Shown: piece by piece, positions 9,207-17,879 of the stretch
Numbering within the stretch: position 1 is the first letter of the stretch
Layout: each line of letters begins with the position of its first letter
Assembly: GCA_947369085.1 (NCBI GenBank)
Contig: CANBJR010000006.1
Coordinates: 19,837 to 83,836, forward strand
Reading direction: 5' to 3'
Length of the DNA stretch: 64,000 nt
DNA from: an uncultured Clostridia bacterium
GTDB lineage: Bacteria > Bacillota > Clostridia > Oscillospirales > Acutalibacteraceae
Made by a program: the position numbers and the translations under genes
Notes under the pieces: model-generated
The model's database searches: none
What the model was told of the DNA's origin: nothing
What the model saw: only the letters and a program-made list of their open reading frames with translations

Positions 9207-10093
9207 TTTAACACCCCATTAGGCATTTCAACTGTAATTCTTCCGAGCTTTGCGCTTCTGAACTCATCAAGCAGCATAATGGCAGCCCTTTCGGTATTGA
9301 CTTCTCCGCCTGAAATGAGCATACCTCTTTTTTTAGCAATTATTTTTAGCAATTCATAAGAATCAATACTGTCAAAGTCAGTTTCTTCAAGCTTAAAACG
9401 TGCAATAAAGTCGGAAGGCTTGAGTCCTTTTAAAAAGTCAAGCAACCTTATCGCCAAAAGCTCAATATCAAGAATCTGATCCTTAACTGCTCCTGTAAAC
9501 GCAAGATGCTCTCCGACAATTTTGTCGTTGAATTTTGGCCACAAAACGCCCGGAGTATCAAGCATTTCTAAATTTTTTGCGATTGTAAACCATTGATTAC
9601 CTCTTGTAACACCCGGTCTGTCCTCAACCTTTGCACGGTTTTGTTTGGCGATTTTATTAATAAAAGATGATTTTCCAACATTTGGTATTCCCACAATCAT
9701 AATCCTCATAGTGGGATTAACCATTCCCTTTGATTTAAGACGATTGATTCTTTCACTCATAACCTTATTGACTGCCGGAGCAAATTTTTTAAGTCCTTTG
9801 CCGCTTTTGCAGTCAACAGCAATTGCAGTTGTTCCCTGCTTTTCAAAATGGTCAATCCACATTTTTGTTGCAGTCTGATTAGCCATATCGCATTTATTGA
9901 GTAAAATTATTCTCGGTTTATTTTGAATTAGCTTTGCAAGGTCAGGGTTTCGGCTGCTAATGGGTATTCTTGCATCTATTATCTCGGCAACAGCGTCAAC
10001 AAGCTTTATGCTTGCCTGAATCTGTCGTTTTGTTTTGGTCATATGACCGGGAAACCACTGTATATTCTGCATTTCGCTCATATTAATTGCCAT
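9203..10093 (-). CDS. rbgA: Ribosome biogenesis GTPase RbgA (YlqF)
   Basis: RbgA is needed for late assembly of the 50S subunit. It is a circularly permuted GTPase: the G4 motif LLNKCDMA precedes G1 GIPNVGKSSF and G3 DTPGVLWP. The N-terminus contains the family signature IQWFPGHMTKTKRQ, and the C-terminal helical domain that touches 23S rRNA is present. I chose ATG 10093 (MAINMSEMQ), about 296 aa. A GTG five codons upstream and an ATG four codons downstream are alternatives. The gene is followed by rnhB, and rplS lies nearby upstream, as in Bacillus. Confidence 0.96.
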   Translation of the reverse strand: MAINMSEMQNIQWFPGHMTKTKRQIQASIKLVDAVAEIIDARIPISSRNPDLAKLIQNKPRIILLNKCDMANQTATKMWIDHFEKQGTTAIAVDCKSGKGLKKFAPAVNKVMSERINRLKSKGMVNPTMRIMIVGIPNVGKSSFINKIAKQNRAKVEDRPGVTRGNQWFTIAKNLEMLDTPGVLWPKFNDKIVGEHLAFTGAVKDQILDIELLAIRLLDFLKGLKPSDFIARFKLEETDFDSIDSYELLKIIAKKRGMLISGGEVNTERAAIMLLDEFRSAKLGRITVEMPNGVLK

Positions 10094-10250
10094 AGCCTTT
10101 CTGCCCACAAATAGTAATTAAAATTTCCTACAACCTTACTATGGGCGGATAAGGCGTAAATGGTAATTTAGCCATTGCTCGTTGTCGTTTGAGGCAAACT
10201 GAGCGGGCAATATAATTTATATAGTGTGAATTTTCACACTATATCATCCT
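10094..10250 (-). other. Structured intergenic segment between lepB and rbgA
   Basis: This gap holds several inverted repeats but no gene. Directly after the lepB stop there is a 12-bp perfect palindromic arm pair (ATATAGTGTGAA/TTCACACTATAT). Next comes a branched element closed by GCTC/GAGC with an inner GTTTG/CAAAC hairpin. It is followed by AATGG/CCATT. No T-run follows the first hairpin, so it is a poor intrinsic terminator. It could be an RNA leader of rbgA or a small repeat element; I cannot assign it to a known family. Confidence 0.5.
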
Positions 10251-10811
10251 TTAATATAGGTATTTTATTCTGTCAAACGGGTAAAACACAAATTGTGCTT
10301 TGCCGATTATATCTTCACAAGGAACTAAACCAATACTTGAATCTCGGCTGTCAAGTGATATTCCCCTGTTGTCACCCATTACAAAAATATAGTTATCAGG
10401 AATTAAATAGGGAAACTTAAATTCATTTTCAGGCTTTTTCGTAAAAGACGAGATATAATCTTCTTCAAGCATAACTCCGTCTACATACACATTGCCGGTT
10501 GAATAATCTATTTCCAAAGTCTGTCCCTCAGTTGCAATCACTCGCTTAATTATTCTTTTCTCAATCATATTTTCAGCGTTGACGGCAACAATGTCACCCG
10601 ACTTTGGAGTATAGTTAAAGCTTGTAAGAAGAACCTTATCACCGTTATGCAACGTTCCATACATAGAATTTCCGACTACATTAGCATCTCTTATAAAAAA
10701 AGTAAAAATAATTGACACTACGGCAAAAACAAAAATAACTGATTTTATTATTTCAAAAGAATAGCAGGTTATCTTGCTATGATTGTAGCTGAATTTTATT
10801 TTTTCTCTCAT
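10251..10811 (-). CDS. lepB: Signal peptidase I (second of two tandem copies)
   Basis: Type I signal peptidase cleaves secretory signal peptides at the outer face of the membrane. One transmembrane segment lies near residues 22-42. The catalytic Ser is in VVGNSMYGTL and the catalytic Lys in IEKRIIKRVIAT; GDNRGISLDSRDS is the conserved box near the end. I chose ATG 10811 (MREKIKFS, 186 aa) because CGGAGGA lies 5 bp upstream; the open frame extends further but without a site. A consensus promoter is located immediately upstream, so this copy can be expressed independently of its neighbour at 10902. Confidence 0.95.
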   Translation of the reverse strand: MREKIKFSYNHSKITCYSFEIIKSVIFVFAVVSIIFTFFIRDANVVGNSMYGTLHNGDKVLLTSFNYTPKSGDIVAVNAENMIEKRIIKRVIATEGQTLEIDYSTGNVYVDGVMLEEDYISSFTKKPENEFKFPYLIPDNYIFVMGDNRGISLDSRDSSIGLVPCEDIIGKAQFVFYPFDRIKYLY

Positions 10812-10844
10812 GTATTCCTCCGATAAAAGTAAAAGCTTATTTCT

Positions 10845-10873
10845 ATTATAAAACAGAAACAAGCTTAATACAA
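10845..10873 (-). promoter_or_regulatory. Sigma-A type promoter of the downstream signal peptidase gene
   Basis: On the minus strand TTGTAT and TATAAT are separated by 17 bp, placed about 35 bp upstream of the chosen ATG. Confidence 0.7.
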
Positions 10874-10901
10874 TACAAAATTAATATATATAATTAATAA
10901 A

Positions 10902-11588
10902 TCAGTAAAGATATCCGAAATCACTGAACGGGAAAGCAACAAACTGTGCCTTGCCGATTACATTTTCAACGTCAATAAGACCTATTTCAGTTCTACGGCT
11001 ATCGAGTGACACTTTTCTATTGTCACCCATAACAAAAACCTTTCCTTCAGGTACAACCTCGGGAATTTCATAATCACCGTAATTTCCTGCAAAAGTAGAA
11101 TCGTTTATGTAAGGCTCATCAAGAACAACACCGTCTACGATTATTCTGTCATTTTCATAGTCGAGTTTAATCGTTTGACCTTCAGTTGCAATAACTCTCT
11201 TTATAATCGGATTCGCATACTCGGCACCGTGCGAAATTACAACAATATCGCCATCTTTAGGAGTATAGAAAAGATTTGATACAATAACCTTGTCCTTAGA
11301 CTCAAGAGTGCTTTCCATTGAAGTTCCGTCAACATCAACTAAACGAAAAACGAAAGTAAGACATATCACAACAATAGAAATTGCAAAAAGTATGCAACGT
11401 ATCCAATCATAGAAGCCTGAAATTGCCCCTTCGGATTTCATTGTTACAAACCTACTGCCGCTAAATTCATCATACTTATCTTTAAAATAAATATCTGGAT
11501 TTAATTCAGCAGAAAGCTCAATATCATCCTTGTTAAAAGTTTCGTTTTGATTTTCATCATATGTATTATTTACGCTCAATTTATTCAC
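10902..11588 (-). CDS. lepB: Signal peptidase I (first of two tandem copies)
   Basis: A 228-aa type I signal peptidase with a longer acidic cytoplasmic N-terminus (about 60 residues) before its single membrane segment near residues 62-82. The catalytic Ser is in DVDGTSMEST and the Lys in NPIIKRVIAT; GDNRKVSLDSRR completes the family boxes. The listed GTG start has no good site, whereas a TTG three codons in has AGGTG 6 bp upstream, so the true N-terminus may be 3 residues shorter. It is roughly half identical by eye to the 10251 copy, indicating a tandem duplication. It lies after the rplS terminator. Confidence 0.94.
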   Translation of the reverse strand: MNKLSVNNTYDENQNETFNKDDIELSAELNPDIYFKDKYDEFSGSRFVTMKSEGAISGFYDWIRCILFAISIVVICLTFVFRLVDVDGTSMESTLESKDKVIVSNLFYTPKDGDIVVISHGAEYANPIIKRVIATEGQTIKLDYENDRIIVDGVVLDEPYINDSTFAGNYGDYEIPEVVPEGKVFVMGDNRKVSLDSRRTEIGLIDVENVIGKAQFVAFPFSDFGYLY

Positions 11589-11604
11589 CTGCTGAAAGTA
11601 AAGT

Positions 11605-11632
11605 AAAAAAGGGACTTTTCAGTCCCCTTTTT
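11605..11632 (-). terminator. Intrinsic terminator after rplS
   Basis: On the minus strand AAAAGGGGACT/AGTCCCTTTT forms a strong stem with a GAAA-type loop, followed by a run of T. It separates rplS from the signal peptidase gene. Confidence 0.85.
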
Positions 11633-11645
11633 AAACATTAAAGAA

Positions 11646-11993
11646 TTACTTGCGAATCTGCTCTTTAACCTTAGCAGCCTTACCAACTCTATCACGGAGA
11701 TAGTAGAGCTTACTTCTGCGAACCTTACCGTAACGAACAACCTGTACGTCTTTAACGTTGGGTGAATGAAGTGGGAACACTCTTTCAACACCTACGCCGT
11801 AAGCGACACGTCTTACAGTAAATGTTTCAGCTACGCCACTGCCTCTTTTGGCAATAACAGTACCCTCAAACATCTGGATTCTTTCTCTTTCGCCTTCACG
11901 AATGTTTACCGATACCTTTACAGTATCACCGATGCTGAACTGAGGGGTAGTATCCTTAACAGAACCGGCAACAATTGTTTTTAATGCGTCCAT
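11646..11993 (-). CDS. rplS: 50S ribosomal protein L19
   Basis: L19 sits at the 30S-50S interface. The 115-aa protein shows the usual features: [53 protein letters not shown] and the basic [13 protein letters not shown] tail. The ATG at 11993 has an AGGAGG site. Here rplS is monocistronic, with its own promoter, a structured leader and a terminator; the usual trmD partner is not upstream. Confidence 0.99.
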   Translation of the reverse strand: MDALKTIVAGSVKDTTPQFSIGDTVKVSVNIREGERERIQMFEGTVIAKRGSGVAETFTVRRVAYGVGVERVFPLHSPNVKDVQVVRYGKVRRSKLYYLRDRVGKAAKVKEQIRK

Positions 11994-12112
11994 TTTTTAT
12001 CCTCCTAATTTTCCCGATATTCATACCTAATGGCAGCGGACTATCAGCTTCAAAATGACGGCCAAGCCGTTATTTGAACCGCGTCGTGAGTAACGACGGT
12101 ATCAAATGCCTA
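11994..12112 (-). ncRNA. L19-type ribosomal protein leader (autoregulatory candidate)
   Basis: The roughly 120-nt 5' leader of rplS starts just after a consensus promoter and folds into clear helices on the minus strand. One is ACCGTCGTT/ACGACGCGGT-like, and another is AACGGCTTGGCCGT-like. The ribosome-binding site is AGGAGG at the end. Position and size match the L19 leader known upstream of rplS in Firmicutes, which represses translation when free L19 binds. A covariance-model scan would settle it. Confidence 0.65.
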
Positions 12113-12115
12113 TTA

Positions 12116-12144
12116 ATAATATCATAAAAGAAAAAATAATTCAA
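12116..12144 (-). promoter_or_regulatory. Sigma-A type promoter of rplS
   Basis: On the minus strand TTGAAT and TATTAT are separated by 17 bp, positioned so that transcription starts at the beginning of the structured rplS leader. Confidence 0.75.
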
Positions 12145-12167
12145 GAGTTTTTTCAAAAAAAAGAAAA

Positions 12168-13085
12168 TTATTTGCTTATATTATCAAGTTTAGTTAAAAA
12201 CTCGGTGAAATAATCAGGCAATCGTGAAACAAACTCTAAATACTCTTCCGTTTTTGGGTGAACAAAGCCTATCTTACGAGCATGCAGACATTGCCCGTTG
12301 AAAGATACTTTTTCATTTTTTACTCCGTATACGGTGTCCCCTGCAACAGGATGACCGAGATAAGCCATATGTACCCTGATTTGATGAGTTCTGCCTGTTT
12401 CAAGTATACATTTAATATGCGTATAACCCCTGTATCTTCTAATAACGGAATAATGAGTTACTGCGTTTTTGCTGTTTTTAGCAGTAACACACATTTTCTT
12501 TCTGTCATTGGGATTTCTTCCTATGGGTGCATCGACTACACCATCATCGTCCTTGAGGTTACCAAATACAACAGCCTCGTACTCTCTGGTAAAGGAATGG
12601 TCTTTAATCTGTTTTGCAAGATGAGTATGTGCAAAATCGTTTTTTGCAACTATAAGAAGACCGCTTGTATCCTTGTCAATACGATGAACAATTCCGGGTC
12701 TTAGAACACCGTTAATACCCGACAAACTGCTTCCGCAATGATATAAAAGAGCATTTACCAAAGTACCGTCATAATTGCCTGCAGCAGGATGAACTACCAT
12801 TCCTTTGGGCTTGTTTACAACAAGTAGGTAATCATCCTCATATACGATATCAAGGGGTATATTTTCAGCCTTTGCTTCATAAGGAACAGGATCGGGAATC
12901 TGTAAAACTACGACATCGCCTGCTGAAAGCCTGTGCTTTTTATCGACCGGCTTATTATTAACAGTAACGCCCGAATTTTCAATTAGATTCGCAGCGGCAC
13001 TTCGTGACAAACCAACATCAGAAACGGAAATAAACTTATCAAGTCTTATTCCGCTTTCATTACAAATCAATCTATGCTCAGTCAT
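12168..13085 (-). CDS. RluD-family 23S rRNA pseudouridine synthase
   Basis: The enzyme isomerises uridines in large-subunit rRNA. An N-terminal S4 RNA-binding domain covers roughly residues 13-60 (RLDKFIS...VNNKPVDKKHRLSAGD). The catalytic domain follows, with the active Asp in HRIDKDTSGLLIVAKN near residue 135 and the conserved RTHQIRVHMAYLGHPVAGD near 230. Length is 305 aa. It overlaps lspA by 8 bp, and the lspA-rluD pair is conserved in Firmicutes, where the gene is called ylyB. The exact target uridine(s) cannot be told from sequence alone. Confidence 0.95.
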   Translation of the reverse strand: MTEHRLICNESGIRLDKFISVSDVGLSRSAAANLIENSGVTVNNKPVDKKHRLSAGDVVVLQIPDPVPYEAKAENIPLDIVYEDDYLLVVNKPKGMVVHPAAGNYDGTLVNALLYHCGSSLSGINGVLRPGIVHRIDKDTSGLLIVAKNDFAHTHLAKQIKDHSFTREYEAVVFGNLKDDDGVVDAPIGRNPNDRKKMCVTAKNSKNAVTHYSVIRRYRGYTHIKCILETGRTHQIRVHMAYLGHPVAGDTVYGVKNEKVSFNGQCLHARKIGFVHPKTEEYLEFVSRLPDYFTEFLTKLDNISK

Positions 13086-13560
13086 TTTTTATTTTCGCCT
13101 TTTTAGAACTGTCGAGCATATCGGAGAAAAACAAAAGATAGATTACAAGCAGAATTGTGCCTGCTGTTATGCAATAGTCTGCAAAATTACATACCGGCGG
13201 AAAAAACGAAAGGCTTATATAATCAATTACATAACCGTAAAATATTCGGTCAATCAAGTTTCCTACGCCTCCGCCGACTATGAGAGCTGCACAAATATAG
13301 AAAAACCTACCTTTTGGTCTTTTTTTGAACATATAAAAAATTATAATAGCAAGCAAAACGGATGTTAAAGCAATAAACACCCAGTGCATTCCGGAAAACA
13401 TTCCGAATGCAACACCTCTATTTTCTACATATACAAGGCTAAACAAATTATCAATTACATTTATAGAACCTACAGGTTGAAGATATGCAGAAACAAAATA
13501 TTTTATTATCTGGTCAATAATAACGAGCACTGCTCCGATTATCAGTGAAATAAACGGCAT
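13078..13560 (-). CDS. lspA: Lipoprotein signal peptidase (signal peptidase II)
   Basis: LspA cleaves diacylglyceryl-modified prolipoproteins in the membrane. Four hydrophobic segments are apparent. The family motifs include VENRGVAFGMF near residue 48, GGVGNLIDRIFYGYVIDYI with the first catalytic Asp, and CNFADYCITAG with the second. I start it at ATG 13560 (MPFISLIIG, 160 aa) because TTGGAGGA lies 5 bp upstream; the frame is open for 16 more codons without a site. It overlaps the pseudouridine synthase gene and follows ileS after a hairpin. The ileS-lspA-rluD order is typical. Confidence 0.96.
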   Translation of the reverse strand: MPFISLIIGAVLVIIDQIIKYFVSAYLQPVGSINVIDNLFSLVYVENRGVAFGMFSGMHWVFIALTSVLLAIIIFYMFKKRPKGRFFYICAALIVGGGVGNLIDRIFYGYVIDYISLSFFPPVCNFADYCITAGTILLVIYLLFFSDMLDSSKKAKIKND

Positions 13561-13585
13561 AAGTTCCTCCAAAATGCTATTAGAA

Positions 13586-13615
13586 CAAATCGGTGTGATC
13601 AAACACACCGATTTG
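13586..13615 (-). terminator. Hairpin between ileS and lspA
   Basis: A perfect 12-bp inverted repeat, CAAATCGGTGTG/CACACCGATTTG with a 6-nt loop, lies between the ileS stop and the lspA ribosome-binding site. The tail on the minus strand is TTCTAATAG, so the T-run is weak; it may be a partial terminator or a processing or stability element. Confidence 0.6.
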
Positions 13616-13631
13616 CTTTAATTATTAGTCA

Positions 13632-16397
13632 TTATTTTAAATTTTCACAACAACGTGAGCAAAGTGTGGGATGCTCGTTGCTTTTACCAACGGTTTTTGA
13701 AATAGCCCAACAACGTTCACACTTTTCGCCCTCAGCTTTTTCAATCTTAATTTCAAGTTCAGATGAATTTTCTACAATTTCAACTTCTGATACAATGAAT
13801 GCAGTTGCGAGCTCATTTTCAGCCTTTTTAAGGAAAGCAAGCTTATCACCGCTTGCAACAAGTGTTACCTTAGCTTCAAGAGAACTCTTGATTGTTTTGT
13901 CCTTGATAAAAGCTTCAAGTGACTTTTTAACATCATCTCTTAACTCATGAATTTCGTCCCAGAAAGTCATAAAGTTGTCATCAATGGAAATATCGACCTT
14001 TTCAGGCATTTCGTTGAAAATAACGTGATTAGCATTTTCGTTTGATGAATGAGGCATATATTTCCAAATTTCATCTGATGTATATGCAAGGATAGGCGCA
14101 ATCATTCTTGTCATTGCATTAAGAATAATGTAAATAGAAGTCTGAGCAGCCCTACGTGGCTTGCTATCAGCTTTTTCAGTATAAAGTCTGTCCTTTAAAA
14201 CATCAAGATAAAAATTAGACATATCAACAACACAGAAGTTATGAATAGCGTGGTACACAATATGGAACTCGTATTTATCATAGGCTTCTTTGACTTTATC
14301 AATAAGATTATTGAGCTTTGCAAGCGCCCATTTGTCAATAGGCATAAGCTCGTCAAGCGATACCATATTCTCATCGGGATTAAAGCCGTTGAGATTACCT
14401 AGGATATATCTTGCAGTATTTCTGATTTTTCTGTATGACTCAGATACTTGTTTTAATATATCATTAGAAATATGGACGTCACTCTGATAATCGGTTGACG
14501 CTACCCATAGCCTCAAAACATCAGCACCGTATTGCTTTGTAACATCCTGTGGGCTGATACCATTACCAAGAGATTTACTCATTTTTCTTGATTCATCATC
14601 AAGAATCATTCCGTGAGTAAGAACAGCTTTGTATGGTGCTTCACCTGTAGTTGCAACTGAAGTCAAAAGTGATGATTGGAACCAACCTCTATACTGATCG
14701 TTTCCTTCAAGATAAAGGTCAGCAGGAAATGTTAAGTCACTTCTCTTTTTAACAACAGCAGTATGAGAAGAACCGCTGTCAAACCAAACATCCATTATGT
14801 CCTTTTCTTTTTCAAACTCAGTACAGCCGCACTTCTTACATTTTGTTCCCTTTGGTAAAATCTCTTCTGCGGTATGATGGTACCAGGCATTGGAGCCCTC
14901 TTTCTCAAACAAATTAGCAACAGCTAACATTGCTTCTTTATCAATATGAGCTTCGCCGCATTTCTTACAGAAGAATATGGGAATAGGAACACCCCATTTT
15001 CTTTGACGTGAAATACACCAGTCTTTTCTCTCTCTTACCATAGAAGTAATTCTGTCTTTACCCCATTCGGGAATCCATTCAACTTCATTGATTGCTTTTA
15101 CAGCATCTTCTTTGAAATCATCGACAGAGCAGAACCACTGGTCGGTAGCTCTGAAAAGAATAGGGGTTTTGCATCTCCAGCAATGTGGATACTGGTGCTT
15201 AATTTTCTTTAATGCAAACAAATAACCGTTTTCATCAAGATAAGCTGCAATTTTTTTGTTAGCTTCATCAGTTGTTAATCCTGCAAACTGACCAGCCTCA
15301 TCGGTAAGTACACCGTTTGAATCAACAGGGCAAATAATGGGAATTTCAGGATAATTAAGACAAACATTATAGTCGTCTACACCATGACCGGGAGCAGTGT
15401 GAACACAACCGGTGCCACTCTCAAGTGTTACATGTTCGCCAACGATAACGAGTGACTCTCTGTCAAGGAACGGATGGAAAGTTGTAATATATTCAAGTTC
15501 ACTGCCTTTTACAGTAGCAACTACCTCATAATCAGTAATTCCGGCAACTTCCATTGCAGATTTGTATAAATCTGTAGCCATAACGAGATATTCATCGCCT
15601 GTTTTAATAACGGAATATTCAAATCTCGGACCAACACAAATAGCAACATTTGCAGGAAGAGTCCAAGTGGTTGTTGTCCAAATAACAAAGCTTACTTTTG
15701 ACGGATCAATTCCCATTGCAGAGAATACACCTTTATCGTCCTTGGTTTTAAACTTTACATAAATTGAATGGCAAGGATCTTCAGCATATTCGATTTCAGC
15801 TTCTGCAAGAGCAGTTTTGCATTCAGGACACCAATAAACAGGTTTTAAACCCTTATATATATATCCTTTTTCAGCCATTTGTGCAAATACTCTTATTTGT
15901 TCGGCTTCAAATTCATGCTTAAGCGTTATATATGGATTATCCCAATCACCGATTATTCCCAAACGCTTGAATTGAGTACGCTGGTCGTTAATATAGCCGG
16001 TAACAAATTCCTCGCACATCTTTCTCAGCTCGATAATAGAAATATCAGCTGAATTACCGATACCTGCCTTTTGTCTTGCTTTAAGCTCTGTAGGCAAGCC
16101 GTGAGTATCCCAACCTGGTACGTACGGCGCTTTAAATCCTGCCATATTTTTGTATCTTACAATAAAATCCTTTAAAATTTTATTGAGAGCATGACCTAAG
16201 TGAATATCTCCGTTAGCATAAGGCGGTCCATCATGAAGAACAAAGAGAGGTTTTCCATCATTATTTTTCATAAGGTTATCATAAATATTCTCATCCTCCC
16301 AGCTTTTAAGAGTAACAGGCTCACTTTTAGGAAGACCTGCACGCATCGGGAAGTCAGTTTTTGGAAGATTAAGTGTAGAATTATAATCCTGGGACAT
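13632..16397 (-). CDS. ileS: Isoleucyl-tRNA synthetase
   Basis: Class I synthetase charging tRNA-Ile. The HIGH-type motif is in GDIHLGHALNK near residue 70 and the KMSKS motif in DESRKMSKSLGNG near 600. The CP1 editing domain is present between them (WTTTTWTLPAN, TAPGHGVDDY). A C-terminal zinc finger, CERCWAI...CSRCCENL, ends the protein. I prefer ATG 16397 (MSQDYNSTLN, 921 aa) with GGAGAG upstream; a TTG six codons earlier is less likely. No T-box leader is present because divIVA ends only about 35 bp upstream, unusual for ileS in Firmicutes. Confidence 0.98.
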   Translation of the reverse strand: MSQDYNSTLNLPKTDFPMRAGLPKSEPVTLKSWEDENIYDNLMKNNDGKPLFVLHDGPPYANGDIHLGHALNKILKDFIVRYKNMAGFKAPYVPGWDTHGLPTELKARQKAGIGNSADISIIELRKMCEEFVTGYINDQRTQFKRLGIIGDWDNPYITLKHEFEAEQIRVFAQMAEKGYIYKGLKPVYWCPECKTALAEAEIEYAEDPCHSIYVKFKTKDDKGVFSAMGIDPSKVSFVIWTTTTWTLPANVAICVGPRFEYSVIKTGDEYLVMATDLYKSAMEVAGITDYEVVATVKGSELEYITTFHPFLDRESLVIVGEHVTLESGTGCVHTAPGHGVDDYNVCLNYPEIPIICPVDSNGVLTDEAGQFAGLTTDEANKKIAAYLDENGYLFALKKIKHQYPHCWRCKTPILFRATDQWFCSVDDFKEDAVKAINEVEWIPEWGKDRITSMVRERKDWCISRQRKWGVPIPIFFCKKCGEAHIDKEAMLAVANLFEKEGSNAWYHHTAEEILPKGTKCKKCGCTEFEKEKDIMDVWFDSGSSHTAVVKKRSDLTFPADLYLEGNDQYRGWFQSSLLTSVATTGEAPYKAVLTHGMILDDESRKMSKSLGNGISPQDVTKQYGADVLRLWVASTDYQSDVHISNDILKQVSESYRKIRNTARYILGNLNGFNPDENMVSLDELMPIDKWALAKLNNLIDKVKEAYDKYEFHIVYHAIHNFCVVDMSNFYLDVLKDRLYTEKADSKPRRAAQTSIYIILNAMTRMIAPILAYTSDEIWKYMPHSSNENANHVIFNEMPEKVDISIDDNFMTFWDEIHELRDDVKKSLEAFIKDKTIKSSLEAKVTLVASGDKLAFLKKAENELATAFIVSEVEIVENSSELEIKIEKAEGEKCERCWAISKTVGKSNEHPTLCSRCCENLK

Positions 16398-16432
16398 TTT
16401 ATATATTCTCTCCAATATCTATAAATTTGAAA

Positions 16433-17119
16433 TTAATCAGCTGAAACATCATAGTTTTCGCCAAACTTGAGGTGAGCAAACTTGCCTGAACGCTTTTGCG
16501 CAGGTTCAGGTTTTACGCTGAATTTTTCTTCAACAACCTCTTCGGCGACAGATTTTACTTCACTTTGCTCCACTGATTGTAATTCTATATTTTCAGGAGC
16601 AGGCTCTTCTTTAATATCATTTGTGGGATATTTTTCATCAAGAGCTTTTTGGGAATCATCAAGGTCTGCGGAAGTTGGGAGGTCATCAATAGCCTTAATG
16701 TGATTTCTGTAAAGCTCAATTAATTCATTTCTGAGTGCAACTGCGTCAGACTGGAGCTGAAGGTAATTTTCTTTCTCAATAGCTGTCATCTTGTTAGCGT
16801 CAACAAGCAAAGACTGCGCCTTATTCTCAGCGTCACGAACAATTTTTGCAGCTTTCTCTTTTGCTTCTCTGATGCAAGCGTCAGAAACCTTCTGTGAAGC
16901 TAAAAGCGCATTTCTAACAGTTTCCTCATCTGATTTATACTGTTCAACACGAGTTGCAAGTATGTCGATTTTATGAACAAGATTTGTTTTTTCTTTTTTA
17001 AGCTGCTCAAACGAAGAAATAACCTCGTCAATAAAAGCATCTACGTCTTCTGCTCTGTAGCCGCCGCTTAAGGTGGCTTTCCTGAAACTTATATTTTTAA
17101 TCTCATCAATTGTAAGCAT
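16433..17119 (-). CDS. divIVA: DivIVA-family cell division/polarity protein
   Basis: DivIVA binds curved membrane at poles and division sites. The N-terminal lipid-binding motif ISFRKATLSGGYRAEDVDAF (about residues 10-29) is near consensus. A long coiled coil follows to about residue 145 (SFEQLKKEKTNLVHKIDIL, then an Ala/Glu/Lys-rich helix). The last 70 residues are acidic and probably disordered, ending in a basic patch. Length is 228 aa. It sits in the sepF-ylmH-divIVA-ileS order seen in many Firmicutes, which supports the division role. Confidence 0.96.
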   Translation of the reverse strand: MLTIDEIKNISFRKATLSGGYRAEDVDAFIDEVISSFEQLKKEKTNLVHKIDILATRVEQYKSDEETVRNALLASQKVSDACIREAKEKAAKIVRDAENKAQSLLVDANKMTAIEKENYLQLQSDAVALRNELIELYRNHIKAIDDLPTSADLDDSQKALDEKYPTNDIKEEPAPENIELQSVEQSEVKSVAEEVVEEKFSVKPEPAQKRSGKFAHLKFGENYDVSAD

Positions 17120-17132
17120 ATGTATGCACTCC

Positions 17133-17879
17133 TTATCTAAAATGAATTAGAGAAATTCTGATACGCCCCTTTTTCGTTTCACCCATAACAGCGTTCAGAA
17201 TATATTTCCCATTTCCTCGAATAATCAGTACATCTCCAACAGCGGTTGGCTGACTGATATTCATTGTTTGAATATAATTTTGACTTACGTTGCCTGTCAT
17301 AATAAGCGACTTTGTCTTTTCGCGTGATAATCCCGTTACAGCAGCTACAATATTATCTAATCTAAGCGATGAAACAACAAGCAATAATTCTTCTGTTCCT
17401 CTTCCCTCAGGCAGTTTTGACAAATCAGCGTTGCAGATTTTTACACCGACATTGCCGATTTTAAAAATTTGAGAAACGATATAATCTTCAAGTTCGCTTT
17501 TTACAAAAATAATTGTTCTTCCGTCGCCAACAAGAATATCTCCGACTGTCTCACGTTCAATACCAAGTGACATCAAAGCTCCGAGAAAATCCCTGTGAGT
17601 AAGTCTGTCGCAATTGCGATAGCGAAATTCAAGCGCAGAAATCGGAAAAACGAGCTTTACGTCGCTATCGCTCAGTGCAAGTACTTTTCTTTCGCTGCTT
17701 TCATAACCGCCGAAAAAACAGTAGTTTTCAAAACAAATTGTCCTTAGATATTTTTCAGCCAAAGCTTGTTTTCTTTCGCTTAGAAACGAAAAGAAATACG
17801 GTTTATGTCGCGTATAACACAAATTGGCAGCGTCATCAAGCTTTGAGTAAAAAAGCTTGTCATCATCAGAAGTATACAC
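17133..17879 (-). CDS. ylmH: YlmH-type S4-domain RNA-binding protein
   Basis: A 248-aa member of the YlmH family. The N-terminal half is the family-specific domain (ALAEKYLRTICFENYCFFGGYESSERKV in the middle of it). The C-terminal S4 domain covers about residues 175-245 (LDNIVAAVTGLSREKTKSLI through KKGRIRISL). Work on YlmH in Bacillus places it on stalled ribosomal subunits; its membership in the division cluster is conserved but unexplained. Translation starts at a GTG whose codon lies inside the last codons of sepF, a 14-bp overlap, so it is coupled to sepF. No in-frame ATG is nearby. Confidence 0.93.
   Translation of the reverse strand: MYTSDDDKLFYSKLDDAANLCYTRHKPYFFSFLSERKQALAEKYLRTICFENYCFFGGYESSERKVLALSDSDVKLVFPISALEFRYRNCDRLTHRDFLGALMSLGIERETVGDILVGDGRTIIFVKSELEDYIVSQIFKIGNVGVKICNADLSKLPEGRGTEELLLVVSSLRLDNIVAAVTGLSREKTKSLIMTGNVSQNYIQTMNISQPTAVGDVLIIRGNGKYILNAVMGETKKGRIRISLIHFR

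Noticed and set aside
12258..12704. 148-codon open frame on the plus strand opposite the pseudouridine synthase gene
   Set aside because: Long, but it mirrors a conserved catalytic domain, shows no family features and lacks a ribosome site.
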